A DNA stretch of 64,000 nucleotides from Cypionkella sinensis (GTDB taxonomy: Bacteria; Pseudomonadota; Alphaproteobacteria; Rhodobacterales; Rhodobacteraceae): the NCBI RefSeq assembly GCF_042646385.1, contig NZ_JBHRTO010000001.1, positions 1-64,000 of the forward strand. Reading direction: 5' to 3'. The notes beneath the pieces are model-generated. The model saw only the letters and a list, made by a program, of their open reading frames with translations, did no database searches and had not been told where the DNA came from. Below are positions 49,892 through 58,354 of this stretch, piece by piece (position 1 is the stretch's first letter; every line of letters starts with the position of its first letter). The translations under genes were made by a program, and so were the position numbers.

Positions 49892-51418
49892 ATGAAAGAC
49901 ATCCTGCAACAGTTGGACGCACGCCGCGAAGTGGCGCGTCAGGGCGGCGGCGCACGCCGGATTGAAGCGCAGCACGCCAAGGGCAAGCTGACCGCGCGTG
50001 AACGGATCGAGTTGTTGCTGGACGAGGGCAGCTTCGAAGAATTCGATATGTTCGTAGCGCATCGCTGCACCGATTTCGGCATGGAGGCGGATCGTCCGGC
50101 AGGGGATGGGGTTGTCACCGGCTGGGGCACGGTGAACGGGCGCATGGTCTATGTGTTTTCGCAGGACTTCACGGTGTTTGGCGGATCGCTTTCGGAAACC
50201 CACGCGCAAAAGATCTGCAAGATCATGGATATGGCGATGCAGAACGGCGCGCCTGTCATTGGGCTGAACGATTCTGGCGGCGCGCGGATTCAGGAAGGCG
50301 TCGCCAGCCTTGCAGGCTATGCCGAGGTGTTTCAGCGCAATGTGATGGCGAGCGGAGTCGTGCCGCAGATTTCGGTGATCATGGGGCCTTGCGCGGGCGG
50401 GGCGGTGTATTCGCCGGCAATGACCGACTTTATTTTCATGGTGAAGGACAGCTCTTACATGTTCGTCACCGGGCCGGATGTGGTGAAAACCGTCACCAAT
50501 GAGGTGGTGACGGCGGAAGAACTGGGTGGGGCATCAACGCATACGCGGAAATCCTCGGTCGCCGATGGCGCGTTTGAGAATGATGTCGAGGCTTTGGCCG
50601 AGGTGCGCCGTCTGGTCGATTTCCTGCCGCTGAACAACCGCCAGAAAGCTCCGGTGCGGCCGTTCTTTGATGATCCGGCGCGGTTGGAGGCTAGCCTTGA
50701 TACGCTGATCCCCGAGAACCCGAACCAGCCCTATGATATGAAGGAATTGATTGAGAAGCTGGCCGATGAGGGCGATTTCTTTGAAATCCAACGCGATTTC
50801 GCCGCCAATATCATCACGGGTTTCATCCGGATCGAGGGGCAATCGGTGGGCGTCGTCGCCAATCAGCCGATGGTGCTGGCGGGTTGCCTGGATATCGACT
50901 CAAGCCGCAAGGCTGCGCGGTTCGTGCGCTTCTGCGATGCGTTTGAAATTCCGATCCTGACGCTGGTGGACGTGCCGGGGTTCTTGCCGGGTGTTGCGCA
51001 GGAATTGGGCGGCGTGATCAAGCATGGTGCCAAGCTGCTGTTTGCCTATGGCGAGGCGACGGTGCCGAAGGTGACGGTGATCACCCGTAAAGCCTATGGC
51101 GGCGCTTATGACGTGATGTCTTCGAAGCATTTGCGCGGCGATTTCAACTATGCCTGGCCCACGGCAGAGATTGCGGTGATGGGCGCGAAGGGCGCGACCG
51201 AGATCATCCATCGCGGCAAGGCGCCGGAAGAAATCGCGCGGCTGACCGCCGAGTATGAAAGCCGTTTTGCCAACCCGTTCGTGGCGGCGGAAAAGGGCTT
51301 TATCGACGAAGTGATCATGCCACATTCGACGCGCCGCCGTATCGCGCGGGCATTTGCATCCCTGCGCGGCAAGAAGCTGGCGAACCCGTGGAAAAAGCAC
51401 GATAACATTCCGCTGTGA
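49892..51418 (+). CDS. pccB: Propionyl-CoA carboxylase beta subunit
   Basis: 508 residues after a GAGGGAGGGG site. Carboxyltransferase motifs: GKLTARERIELLLDEGSFEE, NDSGGARIQEGVASLAGYAEVF, MGPCAGGAVYSPAMTDFIFMV, VANQPMVLAGCLDIDSSRKAARFVRFCD and ITRKAYGGAYDVMSSKHLRGD. It transfers carboxyl from carboxybiotin on PccA to propionyl-CoA, giving methylmalonyl-CoA. pccA lies 2.2 kb downstream on the same strand, separated by five small genes and several terminators. Confidence 0.96.
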   Translation: MKDILQQLDARREVARQGGGARRIEAQHAKGKLTARERIELLLDEGSFEEFDMFVAHRCTDFGMEADRPAGDGVVTGWGTVNGRMVYVFSQDFTVFGGSLSETHAQKICKIMDMAMQNGAPVIGLNDSGGARIQEGVASLAGYAEVFQRNVMASGVVPQISVIMGPCAGGAVYSPAMTDFIFMVKDSSYMFVTGPDVVKTVTNEVVTAEELGGASTHTRKSSVADGAFENDVEALAEVRRLVDFLPLNNRQKAPVRPFFDDPARLEASLDTLIPENPNQPYDMKELIEKLADEGDFFEIQRDFAANIITGFIRIEGQSVGVVANQPMVLAGCLDIDSSRKAARFVRFCDAFEIPILTLVDVPGFLPGVAQELGGVIKHGAKLLFAYGEATVPKVTVITRKAYGGAYDVMSSKHLRGDFNYAWPTAEIAVMGAKGATEIIHRGKAPEEIARLTAEYESRFANPFVAAEKGFIDEVIMPHSTRRRIARAFASLRGKKLANPWKKHDNIPL

Positions 51419-51466
51419 CCTTTGGAGAACAGCAATGCGTGTGGGCAACCGAAAAGCGGGGCGGCC

Positions 51467-51838
51467 ATGACCGATCCGAACACAAGTGAAAGTGCAGAAG
51501 GCGTTCTGGTGCCGGTGCCCTCGGGGCAAGAGGTGCGGTTTGTCGACGTGGTTATGAACGCGCCGGGGCCGGATGGCTTGACTGCGCGTTTCCGCTTTGT
51601 CGCCCCGGCGATTGCCAAAGACGGCGGAACCGTGGGTTTTGACGTGGCGGCAGGCGATATGGAACATCTGTGCAAGAACTTTGCTTTGCCACGGATTGCC
51701 GGAACCGGACCTGTGCCCAGCCAGATCGTGATCAGCCTTTCCGACCGCGACGTGCCGTTTGGCGAAGCTGCCCCAGAGGCCACTCAATTCTTTGAGGCGT
51801 ATCGTGTCGAGGGCGACGCCTGTATATGGGAGGCTTTT
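51467..51838 (+). CDS. DUF6497-like protein of unknown function
   Basis: 123 residues from ATG 51467 after GGGGCGG; coordinates exclude the stop codon (51839-51841). The sequence (PVPSGQEVRFVDVVMNAPGPDGLTARFRFVAPAIAKDGG...QIVISLSDRDVPFGEAAPEATQFFEAYRVEGDACIWEAF) resembles a protein family I associate with Rhodobacteraceae, found beside pccB. No signal peptide, catalytic motif or membrane segment is evident. It may be translated from the pccB transcript (48 bp after its stop). Confidence 0.7.
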
Positions 51839-52043
51839 TGATGAAAGCACAAAATCTAGCGGCCAACACCCCCGTGCAACCCATGGCTGATGTAGCCTTG
51901 CCACAGCTTTGGGCAATTGGTGAATTTTCGTGTCAATTCCGCAGTTTATCGGCTAGTGTTAAAGCAGACCGAACCCAAGCGGTCTTTCCTTCGCAGAAGG
52001 GGGCGGCACAAAGCACGCCTCCCGTAGAAAAATGGAGTCGAGG

Positions 52044-52184
52044 ATGTCGAGCACTAAAGTTACCGTTCTGGCCGTTTGCCTTGCCGCTTTCGTGGCTGGC
52101 TGCGCCAAGAAAGCCGAAGACGTGGTTTACGTCGATCAACCGGCTGTCACCACCGAGCCGACCTACACCGGCAAATACAAATAA
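52044..52184 (+). CDS. Micro-lipoprotein A (46 aa) ending EPTYTGKYK
   Basis: MSSTKVTVLAVCLAAFVAGC is a lipoprotein signal peptide with lipobox VAGC (Cys20). The mature part is only 27 residues: AKKAEDVVYVDQPAVTTEPT then YTGKYK. ATG 52044 follows GGAG. It has its own terminator. A paralogue with the same C-terminal end starts 171 bp downstream. A mature chain this short cannot be an enzyme; a membrane-bound adaptor or an outer-membrane lipopeptide is possible. I do not know the family. Confidence 0.75.
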   Translation: MSSTKVTVLAVCLAAFVAGCAKKAEDVVYVDQPAVTTEPTYTGKYK

Positions 52185-52191
52185 TATCATC

Positions 52192-52230
52192 GGGCGGGCT
52201 TTGGGCCTGATGGCCCAGCCCGCCCTTTTT
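52192..52230 (+). terminator. Terminator of micro-lipoprotein A
   Basis: A long GC-rich stem (52192-52207 with 52212-52225, small bulge) and a TGAT loop are followed by TTTTT. Confidence 0.9.
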
Positions 52231-52355
52231 CTATCTGCGGCAAGGGCTTGCCAGCCGTCGGCAACAACTGACCGAAGCGTTGCGAACCGCTTTGCACTTG
52301 ACCTTGGCTGCGCCTATGGTGCGGGCGACGTCAACGCTGCAAACTGGAGTATCCC

Positions 52356-52487
52356 ATGCGTTCCGCAACCATCCTCGCCTTCATCGCGCTTTCGGCTTTC
52401 GCAGCTTGCGCCAAAAAAGAAGCTCCCATGGAGCCTGCACCGGCTCCGGTCTCGGTTGAGCCGACCTATACCGGCAAATACAAGTAA
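52356..52487 (+). CDS. Micro-lipoprotein B (43 aa) ending EPTYTGKYK
   Basis: MRSATILAFIALSAFAAC is a lipoprotein signal peptide (Cys18). The mature part AKKEAPMEPAPAPVSVEPT plus YTGKYK is Pro/Ala-rich and shares AKK after the Cys and the final EPTYTGKYK with micro-lipoprotein A. The ribosome site is GGAG. The two genes look like a tandem duplication with a variable middle. Conservation of the C-terminal nonapeptide suggests it is the functional part. Confidence 0.75.
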   Translation: MRSATILAFIALSAFAACAKKEAPMEPAPAPVSVEPTYTGKYK

Positions 52488-52495
52488 TCTCTGCG

Positions 52496-52515
52496 GGCGG
52501 GGTTACAGCCCCGCC
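52496..52515 (+). terminator. Hairpin after micro-lipoprotein B
   Basis: GGCGGGG (52496-52502) pairs with CCCCGCC (52509-52515) around TTACAG. There is almost no T tract, so termination may be weak and allow read-through into the next gene. Confidence 0.5.
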
Positions 52516-52541
52516 TTCACCTCCGGTCTGGAGGTGGCATC

Positions 52542-52943
52542 ATGCTGAAGCATCGCGGTTTTCCTGGCCGCCTGACCGGCACTGATTTTCAATTCGTGAT
52601 CCGGCGCGCCAATATGAAGCAGGGCGCAGCCAAGATCATCCGGCGGGAACGCTACGCAGATCGCAAGAACACTGACCGCGCCGCCGATACCGGCTTTATG
52701 GCGGCTTTGTGGGCGCAGTTCGGCGAAGAGCCGTTCGAGCGTGGCAATCTGGATGCGGGGCGGCTGTCGTGGCTGTTTGGCCGCGAGGTGGTGCCCGCCG
52801 AAGACCCCTTCAACCCCGCCTCTTACGATGCGCTGCTGAAGATCAACCTCAAGGTCGCGCAGGTGTCTTTCCCTGAAATTTTCGCCCCCGACGCCGCGCC
52901 TTATGACTTTGGCGATTGGGATGATGACGAGGATCAGGATTAG
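52542..52943 (+). CDS. Conserved hypothetical protein with acidic C-terminus
   Basis: 133 residues from ATG 52542 after GGAGG. A basic N-terminal part (MLKHRGFPGRLTGTDFQFVIRRANMKQGAAKIIRRERYADRK) is followed by a mixed region and a very acidic end (DFGDWDDDEDQD). No membrane segment or known motif is visible. Its place between pccB and pccA suggests a link to the carboxylase, but this is only context. Confidence 0.7.
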   Translation: MLKHRGFPGRLTGTDFQFVIRRANMKQGAAKIIRRERYADRKNTDRAADTGFMAALWAQFGEEPFERGNLDAGRLSWLFGREVVPAEDPFNPASYDALLKINLKVAQVSFPEIFAPDAAPYDFGDWDDDEDQD

Positions 52944-53274
52944 GCATGATTCCGCGCAAGCCCTTGGCATCTTGGCAGCAATTCGCGCAGGCCTTCCCGC
53001 TGCGCGAAACAGGATTTGCGCCGCGCGCGGGCTTGCGCGATGATCAATCTGTGCTTGGGGCGTTGCCTGCACCGCAACGCTTTGGGCAAGACTGTTACCC
53101 TTTCCCTACCCTCTGGCCTGACTCCGACGGGGTCAGGCCTTTTTTTCTAACAAAGCTGGCACCGTCTTGGCGGCTTGTTGCCAGTTGCAAAATGCAGTGC
53201 ATTTTTCAGTTTGCATCGCTGCGGGAAACAGTAGAATCTGCAGGTAGAACAACAACCAAAAGAGGCAGTTCACT
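52944..53274 (+). other. Intergenic region with terminator and palindrome
   Basis: A strong terminator lies at 53115-53146: stem GGCCTGAC/GTCAGGCC, 9-base loop and seven T. An interrupted palindrome AAAATGCA-G-TGCATTTT is at 53189-53205, with TTTGCA nearby at 53210-53215, which may be a regulator site (perhaps PccR) for the next gene. A frame opens at 52946 but runs on through the terminator, so I do not call it a gene. Confidence 0.6.
53115..53146 (+). terminator. Rho-independent terminator
   Basis: GGCCTGAC (53115-53122) and GTCAGGCC (53132-53139) followed by TTTTTTT. It closes the transcript from the hypothetical gene at 52542. Confidence 0.9.
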
Positions 53275-53484
53275 ATGCGGAAATCTCTCCTTCTTCTTGC
53301 CATTCTCACCATGCCGCTGGCTGGCTGTCTGCAAGACCCGGCTTCGCGCGGGCTGGCAGGTGCTGCGGCTGGCGCTGCAATCGCCGATGTCACTGACAAC
53401 AATGCCGTCACCGGCGCTGTCATTGGCGGCCTTGCAGGCGCTGCAACCTGCGGCGTCAACCTGGGCTTGCCGCCCTGCTACTGA
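53275..53484 (+). CDS. Glycine-zipper lipoprotein
   Basis: 69 residues. MRKSLLLLAILTMPLAGC is a lipoprotein signal peptide (Cys18). The mature part carries a Gly/Ala zipper (RGLAGAAAGAAIADVTDN, then AVTGAVIGGLAGAATCGVN) that probably inserts in the outer membrane, as in osmotically inducible small lipoproteins. Two further Cys near the C-terminus may pair. It has its own terminator before pccA. Confidence 0.8.
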   Translation: MRKSLLLLAILTMPLAGCLQDPASRGLAGAAAGAAIADVTDNNAVTGAVIGGLAGAATCGVNLGLPPCY

Positions 53485-53517
53485 TCTGATCGCCGCAAAC
53501 GCGGCGGGTTATTTTGA

Positions 53518-53550
53518 CGGCCAGTCGGGAAATCCCCGGCTGGCCGTTTT
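53518..53550 (+). terminator. Terminator between the glycine-zipper gene and pccA
   Basis: CGGCCAG (53518-53524) pairs with CTGGCCG (53540-53546), extended inside by CGGG/CCCG, then TTTT. The pccA promoter must lie in or after this short region, or read-through occurs. Confidence 0.85.
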
Positions 53551-53591
53551 GTTTTGCGCGTTCTGGCCCGAACGCGAAGGGGAGAGAGCTG

Positions 53592-55595
53592 ATGTTTAAG
53601 AAAATCCTGATCGCCAATCGGGGTGAGATCGCCTGCCGCGTGATCAAGACCGCGCGCAAGATGGGGATCAAGACGGTGGCGGTTTATTCCGACGCCGACC
53701 GAGGCGCGTTGCATGTGCAGATGGCGGACGAGGCCATCCATATCGGGCCATCGCCTGCGGCGCAGTCCTACATCGTGATCGACAAGATCATGGCGGCGAT
53801 CAAGGAAAGCGGCGCTGAGGCGGTGCATCCGGGCTATGGGTTTCTGTCTGAAAACATGAACTTCGCGGCGGCTTTGGAGGCGGCGGGTGTGGCCTTCATC
53901 GGCCCACCGAGCCCGGCGATCGAGGCGATGGGCGACAAGATCACCTCGAAAAAGCTGGCACAGGCGGCGGGGGTTTCCACCGTGCCGGGGCATATGGGGC
54001 TTATCGCGGATGCCGATGAGGCGGTCAAGATTGCCAGCCAGATCGGCTATCCGGTGATGATCAAGGCCAGCGCGGGTGGTGGCGGCAAGGGCATGCGGAT
54101 CGCTTGGGATGATGCCGAGGCGCGCGAGGGCTTTCAGTCGTCAAAGAACGAAGCGGCGGCGTCTTTCGGCGATGACCGGATTTTCATTGAGAAATTCGTG
54201 ACGCAACCGCGGCATATCGAAATCCAGGTGCTGGCCGACAAGCACGGCAACACCGTCTATCTGCACGAGCGTGAATGTTCGATCCAGCGCCGCAATCAAA
54301 AGGTGATCGAGGAAGCGCCCTCGCCCTTCTTGGACGAGGCGACGCGCAAAGCGATGGGCGAGCAGGCCTGCGCTTTGGCCCGCGCGGTGGGCTATACCAG
54401 TGCGGGGACGGTGGAATTCATCGTCGATGGTGCCCGCAATTTCTATTTCCTTGAGATGAATACCCGGTTGCAGGTGGAACATCCTGTCACCGAACTGATC
54501 ACCGGCGTCGATCTGGTCGAACAGATGATCCGGGTGGCTTATGGCGAGAAGCTGCCGTTCCAGCAAAGCGACCTGAAGATCAACGGCTGGGCCATGGAGA
54601 GCCGTTTGTATGCCGAGGATCCCTATCGCAACTTCCTGCCCTCGATTGGCCGTCTGACCCGCTACCGTCCACCGGTCGAAGGCAGCACGCCGCGCGGTGG
54701 CATCGTGCGCAATGATACCGGGGTGTATGAGGGCGGCGAAATCAGCATGTTCTACGACCCAATGATCGCCAAGCTTTGCACCTGGGGGCCAACGCGGGCG
54801 GCGGCGATCGAGGAAATGCGGCTGGCCTTGGACACGTTCGAGGTGGAAGGCATCGGCCACAATCTGCCCTTCGTGGGGGCGGTGATGGAGCATCCGCGTT
54901 TTCAATCCGGCAATATCACCACGGCGTTCATTGCCGAGGAATATCCCGAAGGCTTCCAAGGCGCGGTGCTGGACCCCGACACTTTGGCGCGGGTTGCGGC
55001 AAGTGCGGCTGCGATGAACCGGGTGGCGGAAATCCGGCGCACCCGCATCAGCGGCACGATGGACAACCACGAGCGCCGGGTGGGCGATGATTGGGTGGTG
55101 ACGCTGCAAGGCGTTGAACATGCGGTGAAAATTGCAGCGGACCCTGCGGGGTCAACCGTGACCTTCGCAGATGGCCGCTCGATCCGTGTCGAATCTGCTT
55201 GGGTGCCGGGGCAAAGCCTTGCCGCACTTTTGGTCGATGGTTCGGCTTTGGTGATGAAGGTGGGCAAGATCAGCGGCGGCTTCCGGCTGCGGCTGCGCGG
55301 TGCCGATCTGAAAGTGCATGTGCGCACGCCGCGTCAGGCCGATCTCGCCAAGCTGATGATCGAAAAGCTGCCGCCCGATACGTCGAAATTCCTGCTCTGC
55401 CCGATGCCGGGGCTTGTCGCCAAGATCATGGTCGCGGTTGGGGATGAGGTGCAGGAGGGGCAGGCGCTGGCGACGGTCGAGGCGATGAAGATGGAGAACA
55501 TCCTGAAAGCCGAGCGCAAGGGCGTGGTCAAAGCCGTCAAGGCCGCCGAGGGCAGCAGCCTGAAGGTCGATGAGGTGATCATGGAGTTTGAGTGA
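53592..55595 (+). CDS. pccA: Propionyl-CoA carboxylase alpha subunit (biotin carboxylase + BCCP)
   Basis: 667 residues from ATG 53592 with a GGGAGAG site; a longer frame from 53514 would run through a terminator. The biotin carboxylase part (1-450) has ILIANRGEIACRVI, ASAGGGGKGMRIAW, ERECSIQRRNQKVIEEAPS and FLEMNTRLQVEHPVTELITG. A linker/BT domain follows, and the C-terminal biotinyl domain has the EAMKMEN motif with the biotin Lys. It loads CO2 onto biotin for PccB. The mutase gene follows about 100 bp after. Confidence 0.96.
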   Translation: MFKKILIANRGEIACRVIKTARKMGIKTVAVYSDADRGALHVQMADEAIHIGPSPAAQSYIVIDKIMAAIKESGAEAVHPGYGFLSENMNFAAALEAAGVAFIGPPSPAIEAMGDKITSKKLAQAAGVSTVPGHMGLIADADEAVKIASQIGYPVMIKASAGGGGKGMRIAWDDAEAREGFQSSKNEAAASFGDDRIFIEKFVTQPRHIEIQVLADKHGNTVYLHERECSIQRRNQKVIEEAPSPFLDEATRKAMGEQACALARAVGYTSAGTVEFIVDGARNFYFLEMNTRLQVEHPVTELITGVDLVEQMIRVAYGEKLPFQQSDLKINGWAMESRLYAEDPYRNFLPSIGRLTRYRPPVEGSTPRGGIVRNDTGVYEGGEISMFYDPMIAKLCTWGPTRAAAIEEMRLALDTFEVEGIGHNLPFVGAVMEHPRFQSGNITTAFIAEEYPEGFQGAVLDPDTLARVAASAAAMNRVAEIRRTRISGTMDNHERRVGDDWVVTLQGVEHAVKIAADPAGSTVTFADGRSIRVESAWVPGQSLAALLVDGSALVMKVGKISGGFRLRLRGADLKVHVRTPRQADLAKLMIEKLPPDTSKFLLCPMPGLVAKIMVAVGDEVQEGQALATVEAMKMENILKAERKGVVKAVKAAEGSSLKVDEVIMEFE

Positions 55596-55602
55596 GCCTC
55601 TC

Positions 55603-55635
55603 GCTCATCCTCTGCGCTTAAATATCCCACGGGGG
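55603..55635 (-). repeat. Intergenic repeat family B, minus strand
   Basis: On the minus strand it reads GGGATATTTAAGCGCAGAGG followed by ATGAGC, with 8 bp between it and the pccA stop. Compare 45881-45912, 48628-48660 and 59015-59050. Confidence 0.6.
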
Positions 55636-55637
55636 TT

Positions 55638-55663
55638 CCGGGGGTGTGAAACCCCCGGCTTTT
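55638..55663 (+). terminator. Terminator/attenuator between pccA and the mutase gene
   Basis: CCGGGGGT (55638-55645) pairs with ACCCCCGG (55651-55658), loop GTGAA, then CTTTT. It lies 33 bp before the mutase start, so it may only partly stop transcription. Confidence 0.7.
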
Positions 55664-55695
55664 GCCATCCGCGCCCGCTGCTACAGGACAATGCC

Positions 55696-57822
55696 ATGAC
55701 CGATCTGAACGCCTGGAAGACCCTTGCCGCCAAGGAAATGAAGGGGGGTGACCCCGATAGCCTGAACTGGCAAACCCTTGAAGGCATTACGGTAAAGCCG
55801 CTTTATACGCAGGCGGATGTCGCAGACCTGCCGCAGATGGGCGAATTGCCGGGGTTCGCGCCATTCACCCGTGGCGTGAAGGCCACGATGTATGCGGGGC
55901 GGCCTTGGACGATCCGGCAATATGCCGGGTTCTCGACCGCCGAGGCCAGCAATGCGTTTTATCGCAAGAATTTGGCGGCGGGGCAGCAGGGGGTCTCGGT
56001 GGCTTTCGATCTGGCAACCCATCGCGGCTATGACAGCGATCACCCACGGGTGGAGGGGGACGTTGGCAAGGCCGGGGTGGCGATTGACAGCGTTGAGGAT
56101 ATGAAAATCCTGTTCGACGGCATCCCGCTGGATAAAGTCAGCGTTTCCATGACGATGAACGGCGCGGTGATCCCGATTTTGGCGTCTTTCATCGTGGCGG
56201 GTGAAGAACAGGGCGTGGATCGCAGCCTGCTGTCGGGCACCATTCAGAACGACATTCTGAAAGAATTCATGGTGCGGAATACCTATGTCTATCCGCCAGA
56301 ACCCTCGATGCGGATCATCGCGGATATCATCGAATACAGTTCGGCCCAGATGCCAAAGTTCAATTCGATCTCGATTTCCGGCTATCACATGCAGGAGGCC
56401 GGGGCCAATCTGGTGCAGGAACTGGCCTATACGCTTGCCGATGGCCGCGAATATGTCCGTGCCGCACTGGCGCGGGGGATGAATGTGGATGATTTCGCGG
56501 GGCGGCTGAGTTTCTTCTTCGCCATCGGGATGAACTTCTTCATGGAGGCGGCAAAGTTGCGCGCGGCACGGTTGCTGTGGCACCGCATCATGTCGGAATT
56601 TCAGCCGAAAAAGCAGGGCAGCCTGATGCTGCGCACGCATTGCCAGACCTCTGGCGTGTCCTTGCAAGAGGCGGACCCCTATAACAACGTCATCCGCACG
56701 GCGTATGAGGCGATGTCGGCGGTGCTGGGCGGCACGCAAAGCCTGCACACCAATGCCTTGGATGAGGCGATTGCTTTGCCAACCGAATTTTCGGCCCGGA
56801 TCGCGCGCAATACCCAGTTGATCTTGCAGGAAGAAACCGGGGTGACGCATGTCGTCGATCCGCTGGCGGGGTCGTATTACGTTGAAAGCCTGACGGCAGA
56901 GCTGGCCTCGGAAGCGTGGAAGCTGATCGAGGAAGTCGAGGCGATGGGCGGGATGACCAAGGCCGTCGCGAGCGGAATGCCCAAGCTGCGCATCGAGGAA
57001 TCGGCGGCAAAGCGGCAGGCGGCGATTGATCGCGGTGATGAGGTCGTCGTCGGGGTGAACAAATACCGCCTTGCCCAGCAGGATGCGATCGACATTCTGG
57101 ATATCGACAACGTCGCAGTGCGCGAGGCGCAGATCGCGCGGCTGAAAACCACCCGTGCGGCGCGGGATGAGGTGGCTTGTCAGGCGGCTTTGGATGAACT
57201 GACCCGCATCGCGGGCCACGAGGGCAATCTGCTGGCCGCAGCGGTGGAAGCCGCGCGGGCACGGGCGACAGTGGGGGAAATCAGCATGGCGATGGAGAAA
57301 GCGTTCGGGCGGCACCGGGCCGAGGTGAAGACTCTGGCCGGCGTTTATGGCGCTGCCTATGAGGGTGACGCGGGCTTTGCCGCGATCCAAGCGGATGTCG
57401 AGAAATTCGCCGAGGAAGAAGGCCGCCGCCCGCGCATGCTGGTGGTCAAGATGGGGCAGGATGGCCATGATCGCGGCGCCAAGGTGATCGCCACCGCTTT
57501 CGCCGATATCGGCTTTGACGTTGATGTCGGGCCGTTGTTCCAGACCCCGGCTGAGGCCGCGCAGGATGCCATCGACAATGATGTGCATGTGGTGGGGATT
57601 TCCAGCCAAGCGGCGGGGCACAAGACACTGGCGCCGAAACTGGTGCAGGCGCTGCGCGATGCGGGCGCGGGCGAGATTCTGGTGATCTGCGGCGGGGTTA
57701 TTCCGCAGCAGGATTACCAGTTCCTTTACGATGCCGGTGTGAAGGCGATCTTTGGGCCGGGGACGAATATCCCCAACGCGGCGAAGGATATTCTGGATCT
57801 GATCCGCAAGGCGCGCGGGTAG
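55696..57822 (+). CDS. scpA: Methylmalonyl-CoA mutase
   Basis: 708 residues from ATG 55696 with AGGAC. The substrate barrel (1-560) has the start PLYTQADVADLPQMGELPGFAPFTRG, SGYHMQEAGANLVQELAYTLADG and RTHCQTSGVSLQEADPYNN. The B12 domain (about 580-708) has MGQDGHDRGAKVIA with the cobalt-ligand His, SSQAAGHKTLAPKL and GGVIPQQDYQFLYDAGVKAIFGPGTNI. It converts (R)-methylmalonyl-CoA to succinyl-CoA, completing propionyl-CoA assimilation. The epimerase and the MeaB-type chaperone are not in the window. Confidence 0.96.
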   Translation: MTDLNAWKTLAAKEMKGGDPDSLNWQTLEGITVKPLYTQADVADLPQMGELPGFAPFTRGVKATMYAGRPWTIRQYAGFSTAEASNAFYRKNLAAGQQGVSVAFDLATHRGYDSDHPRVEGDVGKAGVAIDSVEDMKILFDGIPLDKVSVSMTMNGAVIPILASFIVAGEEQGVDRSLLSGTIQNDILKEFMVRNTYVYPPEPSMRIIADIIEYSSAQMPKFNSISISGYHMQEAGANLVQELAYTLADGREYVRAALARGMNVDDFAGRLSFFFAIGMNFFMEAAKLRAARLLWHRIMSEFQPKKQGSLMLRTHCQTSGVSLQEADPYNNVIRTAYEAMSAVLGGTQSLHTNALDEAIALPTEFSARIARNTQLILQEETGVTHVVDPLAGSYYVESLTAELASEAWKLIEEVEAMGGMTKAVASGMPKLRIEESAAKRQAAIDRGDEVVVGVNKYRLAQQDAIDILDIDNVAVREAQIARLKTTRAARDEVACQAALDELTRIAGHEGNLLAAAVEAARARATVGEISMAMEKAFGRHRAEVKTLAGVYGAAYEGDAGFAAIQADVEKFAEEEGRRPRMLVVKMGQDGHDRGAKVIATAFADIGFDVDVGPLFQTPAEAAQDAIDNDVHVVGISSQAAGHKTLAPKLVQALRDAGAGEILVICGGVIPQQDYQFLYDAGVKAIFGPGTNIPNAAKDILDLIRKARG

Positions 57823-57828
57823 GGCGGA

Positions 57829-57862
57829 GCCTCCGGCGGGAGTATTTACGCCAATGTGAAAG
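57829..57862 (+). repeat. Intergenic repeat family A, copy after the mutase gene
   Basis: GCCTCCGGCGGGAGTATTT followed by GCCAATGTGAAAG after a short AC joint, nearly identical to the copy at 34781-34814. It lies 7 bp after the mutase stop. Confidence 0.8.
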
Positions 57863-57911
57863 GCTAAAGCGGCGAGCGCGGCTGTCTTGGCCCTTCATTG
57901 CGCAAACTGCC

Positions 57912-58136
57912 TTAGTGCATGAGCCAGAGATATACGCCGCCCAGTATCAGGGCGGATACGCCAAGCGCGCCTGCGAATTGATCTATGGGCGGGCCGGCCA
58001 CAAAACCGGCAAAGACCAAGGCACAGAGCAACGCCCAAACCTGCATGGCTTTGCGATACTGAGCCTTGCCGAAAATCGCCAGAAAATTGAACACCACAAG
58101 GCCGAACCCGCTTAGGAAAACCCATTGCAGGTTCAT
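57912..58136 (-). CDS. Small membrane protein of unknown function
   Basis: 74 residues with about three hydrophobic segments (WVFLSGFGLVVFNFLAIFG, MQVWALLCALVFAGFVAG, ALGVSALILGGVYLWLMH). The ATG shares one base with the stop of the DUF4287 gene, so it belongs to the same operon as the ThuA-like and DUF4287 genes. I do not recognise the family. Confidence 0.7.
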   Translation of the reverse strand: MNLQWVFLSGFGLVVFNFLAIFGKAQYRKAMQVWALLCALVFAGFVAGPPIDQFAGALGVSALILGGVYLWLMH

Positions 58137-58354
58137 CAGCTGGTCTTTCCCTTCAACAGCGCAAAGATCGCCATGGCGTGACCGTGGCCGAGGTCAAATT
58201 CACCCTTCAGCCAGTCGGTGATCTGGGTGGCTTTGATGCCCGGGGCGATCCCATCTGCTGTGGCAAAGCCCTTGGCTTGCGCCATCGCCCTGAAATCCGC
58301 AGGCGTCCTGCCGGTTTTGGTCTGGATATTGTCCAGATAGGCTTGGAACGACAT
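58136..58354 (-). CDS. DUF4287 domain protein
   Basis: 72 residues (MSFQAYLDNIQTKTGRTPADFRAMAQAKGF...ITDWLKGEFDLGHGHAMAIFALLKG), a full DUF4287 module with the typical GHGHAMAI motif. The function is unknown. The start directly follows the ThuA gene stop, and the stop overlaps the next start. Confidence 0.9.
   Translation of the reverse strand: MSFQAYLDNIQTKTGRTPADFRAMAQAKGFATADGIAPGIKATQITDWLKGEFDLGHGHAMAIFALLKGKTS

Noticed and set aside
52946..53599. Plus-strand frame of 217 codons after the hypothetical gene
   Set aside because: It runs through a strong terminator (53115-53146), the whole glycine-zipper lipoprotein gene in another frame and a second terminator. A short leader peptide from 52946 cannot be excluded but has no support.
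55681..57621. Minus-strand frame of 646 codons over methylmalonyl-CoA mutase
   Set aside because: Shadow frame of a well-identified gene; no motifs.
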